This document shows positions 33,851 through 48,200 of a DNA stretch of 64,000 nt, in pieces. The stretch comes from Liolophura sinensis (taxonomy: Eukaryota > Mollusca > Polyplacophora > Chitonida > Chitonidae): the NCBI RefSeq assembly GCF_032854445.1, contig NC_088295.1, positions 70,029,058-70,093,057 of the forward strand, written 5' to 3'. The notes under the pieces are model-generated. The model did not search any database and was not told the origin of the DNA. It worked only from the letters and a program-made list of their open reading frames with translations. The position numbers and the translations under genes were made by a program. Numbering within the stretch: the stretch's first letter is position 1; every line of letters begins with the position of its first letter.

Positions 33851-36246
33851 CTGCAAATGACAGTAAAGAGGTTCACCAATAAAAGGCAATGAATTTAAGT
33901 CTCTTATAATTGTCTAGACTGCTTGGAAATAGTGGTACAGAGATCCACATACCCACAAAAACAGAACCCATCAGTGTCATTTTGTGAAGTTTTATGTACG
34001 AAAGTATCTGTGACAATAAGTACAAACATGGTTACAACTTGTTGATAGGGACTCAAAAAGGTTTCTCTCCAAATTTCTGTTTAAAATTGAATACAAAGAT
34101 AATTTTGTTAGACATTCATCTTTTATGTACGGTATTTATTTACAAAGAAGCATTGTCAACTAACAATGCAAATACAATAGGTTTGATCATGTGATCTCCA
34201 TTTGATCATGCAATAACCTCTGACTGATAAAAATTTGTATAAATAGCAAAGAATACTAACCAGGACAAAATAGGATTTTCTTTGAAACAAGTATAAAAGA
34301 ATTAACAGGTTTGTCAAATCCAATATTTAAGAAATATTAAGCAGCTAAGTTCTGAGAGTAAAGAAGAAAAGGATAGTACAGTCAAACCTGAAGAAGTAGA
34401 AGTGTAGAGTGCTGTTCTACGTGGAAGACATAAGAAAAATGAATTAGAAAAATGATATTGAGAAATGAAGTATTTGACAAAAGGCACCTTATTTGTTAGT
34501 TCTTTTCTCTTAACAAATGATAATCAAGTCCTATTTAAGGTTTGGATTACGTCATTATGTAGATGTCCTTAACATAAACTTTCAACCACAAGCAGCTTTT
34601 AAAGCCAATTTTGAACATGTGACATTGAATCAACAGCAAAATAATAACCATCTCTTTTAACATGTAGCTATATTTAAATTTGTTATGTCCGTATATACAT
34701 TATAACACCATACAAAACATTATATAAAGTATACAGTATATCTAGCTATAAAACGTCACACAGAATTGTATATAAAAATAACAGGCTCTGGTCAGACCAA
34801 TCAAACAGCCAGACACAAGAAGGCCACAGCCGTAAAGCTGCATCAAGGCTTCTTAAACCACAGAAGGGAGTCCCTGTAATGTAAATTCTGAATGGCTACA
34901 TCTGAGGGGTTGGGCGGAGGAGATTCATTTTCCATTGAGAACACAAAATGAAGAATCTTTTATGAGGACCATAAAATGGCCTTGCTACCATTACAATTTT
35001 GTTGGTAAGAGGCACTGCATTAAATGGTGCACATTACATTTAGTTTTGAAACCGTCTTAGTTTGGCCAATTTTAGCAGTTCACAACCACCAGTCATCTGG
35101 TTTAAAAATTCAGACACTTTGCAATGGAGGCATAAAATTTCTAAGATGTGACAATTATATAAAAATGTGGCTGATGTTAAAGAAAATTCCATTGAGATGT
35201 ACAAGAGATTTAACAAAGGTCAGAAAATATATAAACTTCAATTACTGATAAAGACACCAAATGGAAAAAACTTATTTCAATTAGCACTTAAAAATGAAGG
35301 GAATATTCAAACATGAATTCTTTAGATAAAATATGATAATGTGTGAAATTCTTATGCTGTGTTAAGACCAATACAAAATCCAGCTATGTTAATTTGTGCA
35401 AACACGGATCACAGGCAGCTAGCTAAGGGTGTCTAATTGATGCGTATTCTGATGATGGTGATCGATCATGCAAAACAAGCGCACAGCTTCTAAACGTCAT
35501 CAAGCACTTGCAAAAAAATGTGCGCAGTAGTAAAACAATAATACAAAGTGGCCTTAATCATTGTTCAATACTATAAGCTAAGAAAAAAAAAATGGTAAGA
35601 AATGAAAATTGATTGTATTTGTGGTGTGGTGACCTGAAAAATTAAGCACCGGAAAATTGGCATAAACCAAGAAGAAAAAAAGTGTGACAATGATTCAAAA
35701 AACCTATGAGGCAACAAAACTTCATCCAATGACATTGATAAAATTCAGAAGGCCCATACATGAAGTTGCAAAAAGTAATCTCCCTTTATCTAGGGCAGCA
35801 CCACTCAAGTACATCAATTACGAGCAAATCAAACAGTCGCAAAGAACAAACACAATGGAAATGATTTAACAGTATTCTTAACAACTAAAATCAACTAACA
35901 ACTGATGAAGAAATAGACTTCTTATGCAGAGAGTAACTGAGTACATGAACTTGTTAAGCCAGAGCGCTAGCTCTTGATACCACTACGAATGGGTTGTATG
36001 GCAACTAGTAACGTCAAACATTGCGCTGTGCACTTTTCTGGGCTGTAAACAGCCCGCTGATGCATCTATGCCCTTGGCTGACATTTGATAGTCCCTTTTT
36101 GCATTTTAAGGCCATTTGGTGCAAAGTTAAGAGAAGTTTATGAGCAAGGGACATGACAATACTCGATGGGTTTAGAGTCCTAAATGCATAGATGGCCAGT
36201 AATATGCGTGTCAGAGCACAACCAATCCACCCTTGTTTTCAAGGCT

Positions 36247-39200
36247 TTACTCGTCATCCTTATCCTTCTGCGGCTTGATGTCACACGCCTCAAACAGCTC
36301 CTCAGGGGTGTATCCCAGCAGGCTTTGCAAGTCGCAAACAAATCGGTACACGTAGCGCTTGCCAGCGGTCTTGTGAATGATATTTTTGTCGTAGTAATAG
36401 CGGAGTCCTCGGCTGAGCTTTTCATAGTTCATCTTGGGTTTATTTTTGCGAATGCCCCAGCGCCTGGCCACCTCATCAGGGTCAGAGAGCTTGAACTCCC
36501 AACCATCACCGGTCCAGCTGATGAAATGCTGGCAGGTCTTGTCCGTGAGGAGTTCCAGCAGAAACTGCCACAGCTGGATTGGACCACTTCCTGTCAACAA
36601 GACAGCACCATTGTAACTACATGGTTCAATTTTCTCAATAAGACATCATTGTAACAACACAGATTAATAATAGTGTCAGCAAGAAAACAGCATAGTAACT
36701 ACGCAGTTCAAATGCACATGCGAAATACATCCTTGCTGGAGAAGCCAGACACTGGATACCACCAAAGTGGACCGCGCAAATTCTGTACAGAACTACATCC
36801 AGTATACTAAACCAGACAGAAATCAATGTTTTTGTGTTTTATCTTTCTAATCTTATATTTATCTATTTATTTTTTTATTCATTTTGTAAGGATGTCCTGT
36901 TCACTTGGGAAGCACCTCAGCTATCATCAGCTAAAGGAACACTAAGGCCCAATACAGTCTTTGCTCATACTGTAGCAATTAAAACATATTCCTCTCAGAT
37001 TATTATTACATGTTAGTGAAAAGGACTCTGCGACCTACATGAAGAGCTTACAGTGGGTTGCACTCAGTGACCTGGAACTGCACCAAATCAACACCCACCC
37101 GCACACATGGCATCTTTACAGCCCCCGCCAAAAAAAAAAAAAAAAAAAAAAACCCAAAACTCTGCACCGTACTTAAGACTTATTAATTGCCAAGCTTTCC
37201 ACAGGAGTACAAAAGTTACAAATTCTATTTCATGACACTTGGGTTTGCCAGGGATATGAAGGGTTAAGTACAGTTTGGAATTCAGCCTAATAATTTAATT
37301 GCCTAGCAAAGAAAAAAAAATTATAAAAAAATAAAACAAGATTAAAAATAGAATTTTTTTTGGGACAAAACTAAGGAAGCTATGCACTTACCAGAATAGC
37401 CGGCCAGTGCTGCGGCCTGGATGACAGGTTTGCCATCCGGTCCAGCAACAGCGTCCAGACAACCTGGCTGGAGACCTCTGAACCCACCATGACCCAGGCT
37501 GGCACGGAGGTCATTGCCATGCCAAGCGTCACCAAGTTCCTGACCACCGTATTCCTGGGCAGACCATGGACACTCTGTCTTGATGTTCGGAACGGTGTGA
37601 TAAGTCTGCTCATAGTAGTCCCCTGCAGGTGACTCTGGCATGTACTGACCTATAACAGGAAAAGTTCTTGCATTTACAAATACATAATAAACACAAAAAC
37701 CAAATGAAAGAATGTGGCTTTACATCATAAAAAACAATAATTCAACCAAATTGTTATACACAAAAGCTTGAAAGAAAAAGGAAAATAAGTCAGAAATTAG
37801 ACAGCCTTTTTCCATTCAGCAAGTGAAATTATTTTCAAATCACAAACATATTTAATGTGAAACCTGTAAGTAACTTGTGTTAAAACCTTTACACAATAAA
37901 ATTTCAACAAACATCACACTCACTGATATGGTCAAATGCAAAATATTTAATTGTTGAACATGTGAATTACAGTGGTAAAGACCTAATCTCTCACCTCGAC
38001 AAATGGCTTTCCCTGGAATGTGTGGTCGGTACTTGTGTTCGGCGACAAGAGGGTAGAACTCATGGTTGTACTCATGGTAACCATTGGGCTGGCCACCCTC
38101 CAAACTCTGGTAGTCAGATGTGTCATCGTAACCGTTTGTAATCAGGTTCTCGCCGTTCATTTCGTTTAAGGTCTGGAGAGACTCTGAAATCTGGTATGAA
38201 CCTTCAACATAAAAAACGAAAATGTATAAATGTATCACAACCCTTTAATGACAACATTAACATAAACAAAATGAAAAAATCTGCAATTTACAAATCGCCA
38301 CTACAAAATGGCCAAATAAGAATTTATGATGCATTTAGTTTACTGGGTATGTAACAATTTCCACAAATAAGAAGGATTCACAACTCTTACACAAATAGTG
38401 TACCTGTGAAAAATGAAACTTTCATCTGCTTTACACTACTTGTGTATTATGTGAAACTTATCCTGGAACTACTGGATTTCACAACTCTCAGTTCACGGAC
38501 TTGTGGGTTTTGTAGAACTGGGATTAAGATAAACATTGAGAACTGACCTTCCATGAAGTGGGGGTTGTTCTGTAGAGGAGCCACAGTCTGCTCATGCCCT
38601 GGGCCATAACCTACAGGTGAGACAATGGCATTCAGGTGAGACAATAGCATTAAAATGAGACAATAGCAATAAGGTGAGACAACAGTTTGGAGCTTTATGT
38701 CGTACTGAAGACTATTTCACTTGTACGCCTGCAGCAGGCATTATGGTGTGAGGAAACCAATCAGAGCCTGGGGGAAACCCAAAACCATCTGCAGGGTGCT
38801 GGCAGATTGACAACGGCATTCAGGTAAGACAGTGGATTTCAGCTAAGTCAATAGCATTCCGGGTGAGTTCTACACACAACGGCATTTTCTTATATCACAA
38901 AAATTTCACACAAGCAAGAATTAAAATGGTAGTCTCTGCTTCTTTAAGATGGAAAAAGTGCTTCACAGAAGACAAGGTTCAGGGGTTCATTTTCTGTTTT
39001 CTTAAAGGTGAAGAACCGAGGTCTTAATTTAATACTGCTCGCAACAATGATACTAACCTTGAGACAGTAGCCCATCGTTGAACTCTGGCATACACACTGG
39101 CTCGCTGTAGTTTGGTGGAGCATTACACAGGGATGCCCGCTCCTGCACTGCATCTGATGGGAAGAAGATGGCAAACAGTTTTATCTTCTCGTTCACAGGT

Positions 39201-42200
39201 AGGTATGTGTGTATGCTGGGGTTTAACATCTTACTTAACTATTTTTCAGCCATATGATGACGAGGGGTCATTAGGTGTGTGGACAAAACTGTGTCTTCTT
39301 ATGGCAGACGCCAGACATGACACCCCATCCAGTCACATTATACTGACACCAGGCCAACTAGTCATGTTTCCTTGCTCTAACCTCTCACTGCTGAGCGCCA
39401 AGAAAGTACCATTTTTTGGGGGTCTTTGGTATGACCCGGCCCGGATTTGATCCCGGGGTGTCTTGAATTGGAGGCGGACGCTCTCAGTGTTCACCGGTAA
39501 AATGGTACTGTATATATTATTTCTTAATGCATGTTCTTTGTCAATCTTTCTGTCAAAATGCAAATTGGAAAATGCCAACTGCTGCGGCTGGTTCAAAAAT
39601 CTTAGAATGAGTAGTAGCATTTTACTTATAAAAGTTTTCAGTAAATATAAAAAACTATTTCATAAACAGGAACTGCTTTTTAAATTTTGAAAAAAACAAG
39701 GCCAGGGTACACAATTTCTTACCTTTCTGCAACACATCCAGGTGCTCCCATAGAATTTCTCCAATAAACGGCGGAGCTCTGTTCAAGAATTCCTCCTTAG
39801 TTAACTTGCACAGATCTTTTCCTTTCATGGCAAAGTTTGCAACAACAACACCCTCGAGGGTGAACTCTCGAATCGCCCAGTTTAACCACTGGATGACATG
39901 ACCAACCTCCCACTGGGCTGGATCTGCAGGGATCAAAACAGGATATTAGAAGTGAATTCAAACCATTTCATACAAAAGACACTTTATGTAAAATCACGAA
40001 ATGATGACAGCTCCAGAATCAATTAGATAATTGCTAACTGATTAGCCATATAGAATATCAAAACATTGTTTCATTTGGTTTCTCATGGCCAGTCCCAAAC
40101 AACCATGTTCTTTTCATGTCTCATATATCACATATTATGTGAAAAAGTGCATGGCATCTGTCCAAAAAGCACCAAAAAGTTTGCTCAGTTTAACACAACA
40201 CCTGTGAATGCTTCGTTTGTCGGCTGACACCTAACAATAGGACTACACCTCAGGGGAAATTGGACAGAAGAGCAGTTCCGGCCTACACCCTATTCGTTCA
40301 GCATTACCTGAGTGGATTCAATAGCTCAGGTGTACCATTATCACTAATAATGTTGGCTAAGGCTTGCAGAGGAAGAATCAAAGCCAATCAATTAGATGAG
40401 GCAATCAGTGGAGATGTCCTTATTAAGCAAACACAGGTGAGGCAACAGGCAAAAACACATTGTGAAAACTCTCTCATATCTCTTCAGAGGAATTGGAAAA
40501 AAAAATACTTAAATGCAAATTATATGCAATTGTTAAGATACTTAAAATTGTTAAACCCTTTATCTGGATACTTAACTGTTTACATTACACCAGATTTTAG
40601 ATCAATCATATTTCCATATTTTTTAGCTGTCTGTCAATCAACATTACAGGTACAGAATTACAGGTATCTTCAGCTGATGAAATCTATAGAGCAAACGTTT
40701 GAGATAACAGTGTTAAGCTGACTGCATCTACAAGTAACAGTTACAATATCACTATTACTTAACATTTCACATATTTTTCTTTGTTTTTATAAAATGATAC
40801 AGATCTAAAACTATTGAGTCAAATCAAACAAAAATAGCTCCAGATTGAGAAGCATAATAATCAAGCCGAGCTACATTTTATAACCAAGTACTTAATATTC
40901 CAGTCTCATAAGAAAACAACAGAGCATGTCTTCATGGATGCCTTCATTTTGCTGATGAGATTTCATGATTCCTCCACATTCCCCATTTGTCAATATATAT
41001 ATTTCCACATGTATGTAAGAGTGACTGCACCGTCTCTTGTACAGGTATCTACATGCATACATATCCACCGTATCCAGCAAAATGTCAACAACTGATTTAT
41101 TACAGACCAATGATGTACACAAAGAAGAAAAAAAGCATATTCGCAAATTTGTCAGTTTGTGAACAAGATTTCTTTTGTTCCTGGTTGATGGTCAGACATG
41201 CACTGGACACATGTTTCAGAGTGATACCCCTAGGCCTTATCACGATAACTCGTCTGATAAAGATACATCTACCTGACTGGCCAGTGGATCCCTACAGGCA
41301 TAAAAAATAGTACCAGCCTTGACGAGGCATTAATGTATGTGTGACTAAACCTTACTGACTGCCCATAATCAGCGTTAATTTCAAACAAAAGACCAATAAC
41401 ATCTCCACAGCAGATACAGGTGGTCATCACTTAGTCCCCACCTTATGACAGATTGGTTCCAAGCCCAGAAAAAATCTACACCAGTAACCATGGTGATGAA
41501 AAAAAAAAGTGGTCCTGTTTGAATGATGTCTTTGTTCAGACATGGAGTTTTTGTTTGTTTTTGGCAGAAATGCTACAAAATGTTAAGGTTGAATTGTCAT
41601 ACATCTTACACTTGTCATCAACCTTTGACACACCTGAGAAATTACTGCCAAACAATAGAACAGGTGATGGCAGCAACAACCATACAATGTTTCACCCTAA
41701 ACCTGATGACAGACATTTTTTTGACAACTCTAATGTCACCTACAGAGCCAACAAAGACAAAAATAGTCCACTAGTAACAGATTCAGGTTTGGGACTAACC
41801 AAACATTTAAATAGCCTGACGCTTTTTCTTCACACCTTTGCAGTCTCATCAGGAGTTAAACATAGCGATATACAATTTAACCCCTATTATTTTTACTGCC
41901 TTTGCCCCTTCCAAATTATTTTGATCACAACAATTCTTTTGACAAGAAAAAAAGTTGCAGCATCAATGTATTACCCATGCTGCCACAGTGAAATGCCATG
42001 CATGGGATGCCTGAAGACACACTCCTGCTGACCCCAAGCCGACCACTATTTTGTCGATTTCTTATGTAGAATGTTAACTAAGTGTGAAGATTGCCAGCCT
42101 GGTCATTGCCTTTTAGTTCTTTTACACAGCTTAACTAACTTTTTTTATTGAATTTTATGTATTGAATCTGAAATTAATATACAAACTGTGTATAAAACTA

Positions 42201-45200
42201 TTCAATTATCTGTAAGGAGGAAAATAATAACTAAAGCTAATCTTGATCTCTAACCTTCCAGTATTAAAATTATTTTACTATATCTCCATATGCATGTCTG
42301 TAATAAGTACAACAAATAAACAATACTAGCTGCTAAAGTTAAGAATGGGATGCTATTGATTCAGATGTACCTATACAAGTTCTTGCATGATATGATCAAA
42401 ATACTTTGTGAATGTAGATCACTAGTGATTTATGGGAAAGCACGGCAAAAATCAAACCACTACTTATGAATAAGAGGTTATCAACCTTACCAGCAACAAC
42501 ATAATATACATGTAACAAATAGCCTTACTACACATGCGGGGAAAATGACATTTACATACATAACACTGGATCTGCTTTATATGTGATAATTCCTTTAAGC
42601 GGAATTACACAACAACTGTTGATACACAACTTACAGGTAGACAGATTTTATAACAGAAACAAGCCTACAAGTAATCTAGGAAGCCATCTGTGGACTGATT
42701 GCTCGGGTGTCACAAACTTTAACAGTGTCTCACATTTAAGAAGATATGTCTCAATTTAAGAAACACTTCAAGTTTTGCACTTTGAAAATATCAGTGTGCC
42801 TCATTTTTGGGCGTATTTAGGGCTTCTCACCTTTAGGAACATTTCAAAGTGTCTCATGTTCACCTCTGGTCATATTTTAAGTGTCTCACCTTCAAGAATA
42901 ATTTAAGTGTCTCACGTTTGGGAAAATTAGGAGTGTCTCACCTTTGGGAATGTTGAATCTCTGCTGATCTTTCTCAAAGGCCTTGAAGCTGACCATCACA
43001 GCCTGGGACATTTTCTGGGTGGTGCCCGGGGTAAGAGGTGGCACCTGGGTGCTCGGAATGTCTGCAGGGGGGAAAAATAACAATAATAAGACACTATAAA
43101 AACACAGAGTATAAATATAATTCTTGCACAAGAATTAACAATTCATACAAATTCATAACCAGATGAGTACATCACAACAAGTGAGTCAGATCATCAACAG
43201 GTACCCCATCGTAAATTAACCAATATCCCATGATGAATCAACCAATATCCCATGGTGAATCAACCAATATCCCATGATGAATCAACAATATCCCATGGTG
43301 AATCAACCAATATCCCATGGTAAATCAACCAATATCCCATGGTGAATCAACCAATATCCCATGGTGAAACAACTCACATACTATGGTGAATCGATATCCT
43401 ATATATACAGAGATTGTATTTCGTTCTGTATGTTTCGCTATACTGCATATTAGCAGCAAGTATCCAGTAACTGCTGTGAATATAATGTATATATTGAATT
43501 TCTTTTTTTTTTCAAATTAAGCATTGTAACTGAAGAATGCTTTACTTCCACTAAGAACCCAAAATTAATATTCTTTCACTAAGCACATGTAATGCATATC
43601 TATACATGTTTTATATCTAAATATATCTAAGTTTTAGATATATGATGTGTTTATTACTGGTAATAAATTAATAACCTAAGGTCAGTGACACAGATGCTTA
43701 TTGTGTGATAATACTAATACCCTGGAGGCCCATGTCCTATGTTGTTGTTGAGAACATTTATGTATGTACANNNNNNNNNNNNNNNNNNNNNNNNNNNNNN
43801 NNNNNNNNNNNNNNNNNNNNNNNNNNNNNNNNNNNNNNNNNNNNNNNNNNNNNNNNNNNNNNNNNNNNNNNNNNNNNNNNNNNNNNNNNNNNNNNNNNNN
43901 NNNNNNNNNNNNNNNNNNNNNNNNNNNNNNNNNNNNNNNNNNNNNNNNNNNNNNNNNNNNNNNNNNNNNNACATTTATGTATGTACAAGTAATTCCCAGA
44001 GTTAACACTTCAGATGCTAGGATAAGACCCAATTAGGTCTAATATGCCACTTAAGACCAAGCTTAGACTGGGAGTGTACATGTAGCTGGATGCTCTTACA
44101 TGGAACTTTATTTCTGATTTATTGGCTATTAATAAACTAGACAGAAAACCACGTGCTAAAAGTGCCTGAAGTCAGCTTCAGTAATTGAAGCGATGGTCAG
44201 ATAGCTAAACAGACTATCAGTTGTGCCTGACTGAACTCTTGCCTCCAAAGCGGAACAGAAATTGGTAGATAAGCAAAGTTTAAAAAAAAGGTGGGGAATG
44301 ATTTTACTGAAGCATGGATCATAACACCAAATTCTACCACACAATTATTAAACAGACCATATAAGTATGCATTCTGTTGATTACTGGTAACAGCAGTTAG
44401 GTATAAGATTCAAATCTACATCAGTTCTGTCTTGCCTAATAAACTTACTGATTTCATGCTGTCCTACAAACAATCTCCAGCATCATATAAATCCACCTAA
44501 AGTTGCCAGGAAGAACATAAATCTTAAATGCTAGAACATTTTTTTGGGGGGGGGGGGGGGGGGGGGGTGGGGCAGCAGGTAAAACTGCACAGTTTTCTTT
44601 GCCCTACCCCCTGACAGCACCATTACATACATCCAGCCTTAAGGCCCCTGTGAGAAGCCAGAATGGTGCTGGCATCAAGCCAATCTCCACTGCTGAGGTG
44701 TGCACTGTGGGAAACTCACTCCCACTCAGTTTTTCGCCTATCACTTCTTCAAATCTTTGCTAGTCTTCAGAAATCATTTCAGTGTTTAAAGCAAAACCAG
44801 GACCAGGATCAAGGCAGCAGGAGCAGCAGTCTCTAGTTAGTGACGGACCATTGACAGCAATGGTAGGACCACCCTGACGGCCTGTGAACAACGGCTCAAC
44901 ACATACATAATGTGCTGCACAAAATTTCCCATGTGCTTTTATCTTCACCAGCATCTTCATTCTTTGATGTTCCTCATCGATACCGAAGCACTCTTACACA
45001 CTTCTAATGGTGAAAACCTGTTTGTCTGCTAAACTGTTTGCATTAATTGAAGAATCAGAGACAACAATTTCACCAAATGTTAGTCGCGTCTGATAAAGAA
45101 ATCAAGGCTCAAACATATATCATTTGTGAGCATGATTTTAACATGATATTCATGAATAAACCTTTACCAATGTTTTCTTATTGAACATTATGACTTCACA

Positions 45201-48200
45201 AACCTGAATAAATATTACTTCAGAGACACTTTTCAAACTACATTTTGAATCAATCATTTTTAGGATGAACCATAAACATTAAATCTAGTTTTAACATATT
45301 TGGTGGCACATATTAATACAACTGCACAGGTCTGCCCATATGACCTCCACAGACTCATGGGTTAACCTTAAAGTCACTTGTGCGTATCTCCCCTTAAAAA
45401 GTGTCTATGATCAGGGAGAAGGTTTGCCCAGTCTGACACAGGGCACTCTGATCTGACCACATCGCTACCCTGGGCTCCACAACCAGGGCACACAGATCCA
45501 CCAATCAGAGCGCAGTCTGCCAGGCTCATTCAGTCCTCGCGGCCAAACTTTGCCAGATGTCCTCCATTAGGGTTGCACACGCTCACCATGTGCTGGAAGG
45601 CTTGTGTTTCCTTCAACTCTCCCTCTCTACCCACCCCACCCCACCCCAACACCTACAACCACAAACTCTACATCAACAGATCCCTGTTTGATTCAGAATA
45701 TTTATGAAGAGAACAGCCTCAGAAGGTTAATGCCTTCTTTTGAAGCTGTCCACTTTATGAAGTACTTGTCTTTTGGAATCCTTGATCTTTACACCCCACT
45801 ACATTAGACATAGAGACACTGGTTTTATTCACCCCACATAGAACACTCTTGGTTGGAAAACTTGCTGGAAAGTTAAACAGTTTGTGATTGGCTAGACATC
45901 TTTAATATTGTAGTTTCCAGATTACAATGGCAAACAACCAAAGAAGTTTTACAAGGACAGGACTATTGAACATTTACACAGGACACTAACAAATCATTAC
46001 TGCAAAGTCTACACTTAAGAAGTAGTAAATAAACTGTCCTGGTGAACTGAAATTTTATCCTCACTAAATGTAATTTGTTTTAAATTAACAATTTAACATT
46101 ATTTAACAACTAAACGAAAACTTCACATGTGAAGAAAAAAAAGTTCCCCAACTGCCAAGAAAACATTCAATTGTACATTTCAGAGAAAGCAATTATTGCA
46201 AGAATACGAAATTGAAAACCTGTCCATCAATGCTGTCCACAAAAGGAAATGATAAAGTTTTTAACATGAACATACCCTAGGCCTGGATACGGGCCATGAT
46301 TAAGATGAAGTATGCACTGATAAGTTCTAACTGCATGGGCAGGCTGAAGCTTTCTTCAGCTTTCTGCATGGTTGCCAGAGCTCTAGGATCAAAGACTGTG
46401 GACTAAATTCACACGCCTTATACTTATACATTCAACAGTAGTTAATCATATCAACACTAATATACATAATGCACAATAACAGTTTGTTTGGTGCTCTCTT
46501 CTAACCTTGACAGCAAGATAAAAAGAAACCACTCATTATTTGTTTCTCTGTTTATAAACCACAATTAAATATTATGTCACATTTCAGCTTCTAGCCAACC
46601 GGAAATCGGACCACATGACCTCAGAAAGAGAGTGTCAAGTCAAGATCAAGAGAGGAAAAAAAATGTATAAGGTTTAACTGCCATCAATTAGAGCAGAAAT
46701 TCAGCCCCTTCTACAACTCCCTTAAAATTATGATATCTATCAAATTATAAAATTCATAACCTGCACCCGAGGACCCTCTTAATGAAAGCTTAGATTAAAA
46801 GACGATAAAAAGGGGAAAACTGGTTTTAACTTCCTGTCCAAAACTATCAGCTCTATTTGTTGCGCGAGAACTTTACACTCACATAAACTTAAATGCCACA
46901 GGACTGAGGAGTTTCCAATTTACATGCTGGAATCAGTTAACGCTATTCCAAGAAAAAGAAGCAAAGTATATGCGACATTTATAATTTATTGTCAAATGAA
47001 ACATTTCATATTCTGTTAAATCTTCAGAATTACATTCCTTTAAATTCCTTGCCAAAATACTAAAAAATAGCTGGTGTATGCAAAATTTACACCAACAAAA
47101 TACAAATATGCTCAAGCCATGACATAGGATATTTTTGTATTTATTAGATTTGAATTATCTGAGCAAAATCAGCTACTTACTGATGTTACCACTCTATTAC
47201 TTCAAATCAAGTAAAACTGCTTAAACCAACTGTCCTTATATTTTCAACTTAACACTCTTTTATGAATTCCCATGAGCAAAATTTCTACACACACTAACTT
47301 ATCAATTTAAGGTCCGCGGCCTCCGTGACCAAGAGGGTTAGCAGGCCAGCGCAACGCACTGACCCAGAAGCCTCTCAACAATGCGGTTACTATCAGTTCA
47401 AGTCCAGCTTGTGCTGGCTTCCTCCCCAGACATACATTGGAAGGTGGGACAGCAACCTGCAGATGGTCGTGGGTTTTCCACAGGCTCTGCCTGGTGTCCT
47501 CCCACCATAATACTGGCAGCCATCGGGTAAGTGAAATATTCTTGAGTAGGGTGTAAAACACCAATCAAATAAAATCAAGGTCTTCTTTATTATGTATTAT
47601 TCATATAGAAAGAAATAAATACCCAACCACCTATTTCCATGCATTCAACTTTGCATCTAATTTGCTAGAAGAATAAAAAAAACACATTTATGATACCTAG
47701 ACCTAATCACATTTTAATATTTTGCATCGCAAAAAATACACAATGCTGACAAAGCAATTTCAACTTAAATTTACTACTGTTTAAATAAAACCTCAAATGA
47801 CAAAGGCTTACCTATGTGTTGTAGCTAGTTGCTCAAACTTCAAGTAATTATACCTGACCAATTAACCGTGCCAAACATTATTTAATTATCATATTCTCCC
47901 ATAATAGCAGCTTCACATATCAGTAAAGACATCGTCATAGTTAACCGTCCTAAGACTTAATGATCCAGAGATGGACTCTGAACAGTTGCTCCTTTCCATC
48001 TCATTATTATTCAAGAGCCATAGTAATAACCTGACGAAGTGACTCATCTGTTCATCACAGGAGAAAGAACACAATATAAACAGGTATTTATTAATATCTT
48101 TGGCTTTTTAACTGTCTTACTAAATGTCAACACATTAAGTATAACTTCTGAGTTGCTTAGCGTGCTAAGACAGGCAATCATCAGCCATGCGCGAGATCAG

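Larger units (their letters stand above)
30948..36246. other. Region between the HSF2BP start and the ETS stop codon
   Basis: About 30948-31150 should hold the HSF2BP promoter. The right part, perhaps from 34000 on, is likely ETS 3' UTR (- strand), but I cannot fix its end; a candidate poly-A signal (TTTATT on +) is at about 34135. Between them are a SINE-like segment (31437-31700), a C-rich run (about 31749-31775), a young SINE (32317-32502) and two further SINE relics (33385-33600, 33645-33850). No coding exon is seen. Confidence 0.55.

Noticed and set aside
36184..36654. 156-codon + strand open frame
   Set aside because: Shadow of the ETS-domain exon on the opposite strand.
43201..43400. 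Evenly spaced repeats considered as a CRISPR-like array
   Set aside because: The units are contiguous with no unique spacers, and the genome is animal; it is a minisatellite.
43682..44036. Several open frames across the N gap
   Set aside because: They exist only because N cannot form a stop codon.
44760..44960. 66-codon - frame considered as an alternative ETS N-terminal exon
   Set aside because: No good splice donor in the correct phase and no resemblance to known ETS N-termini.
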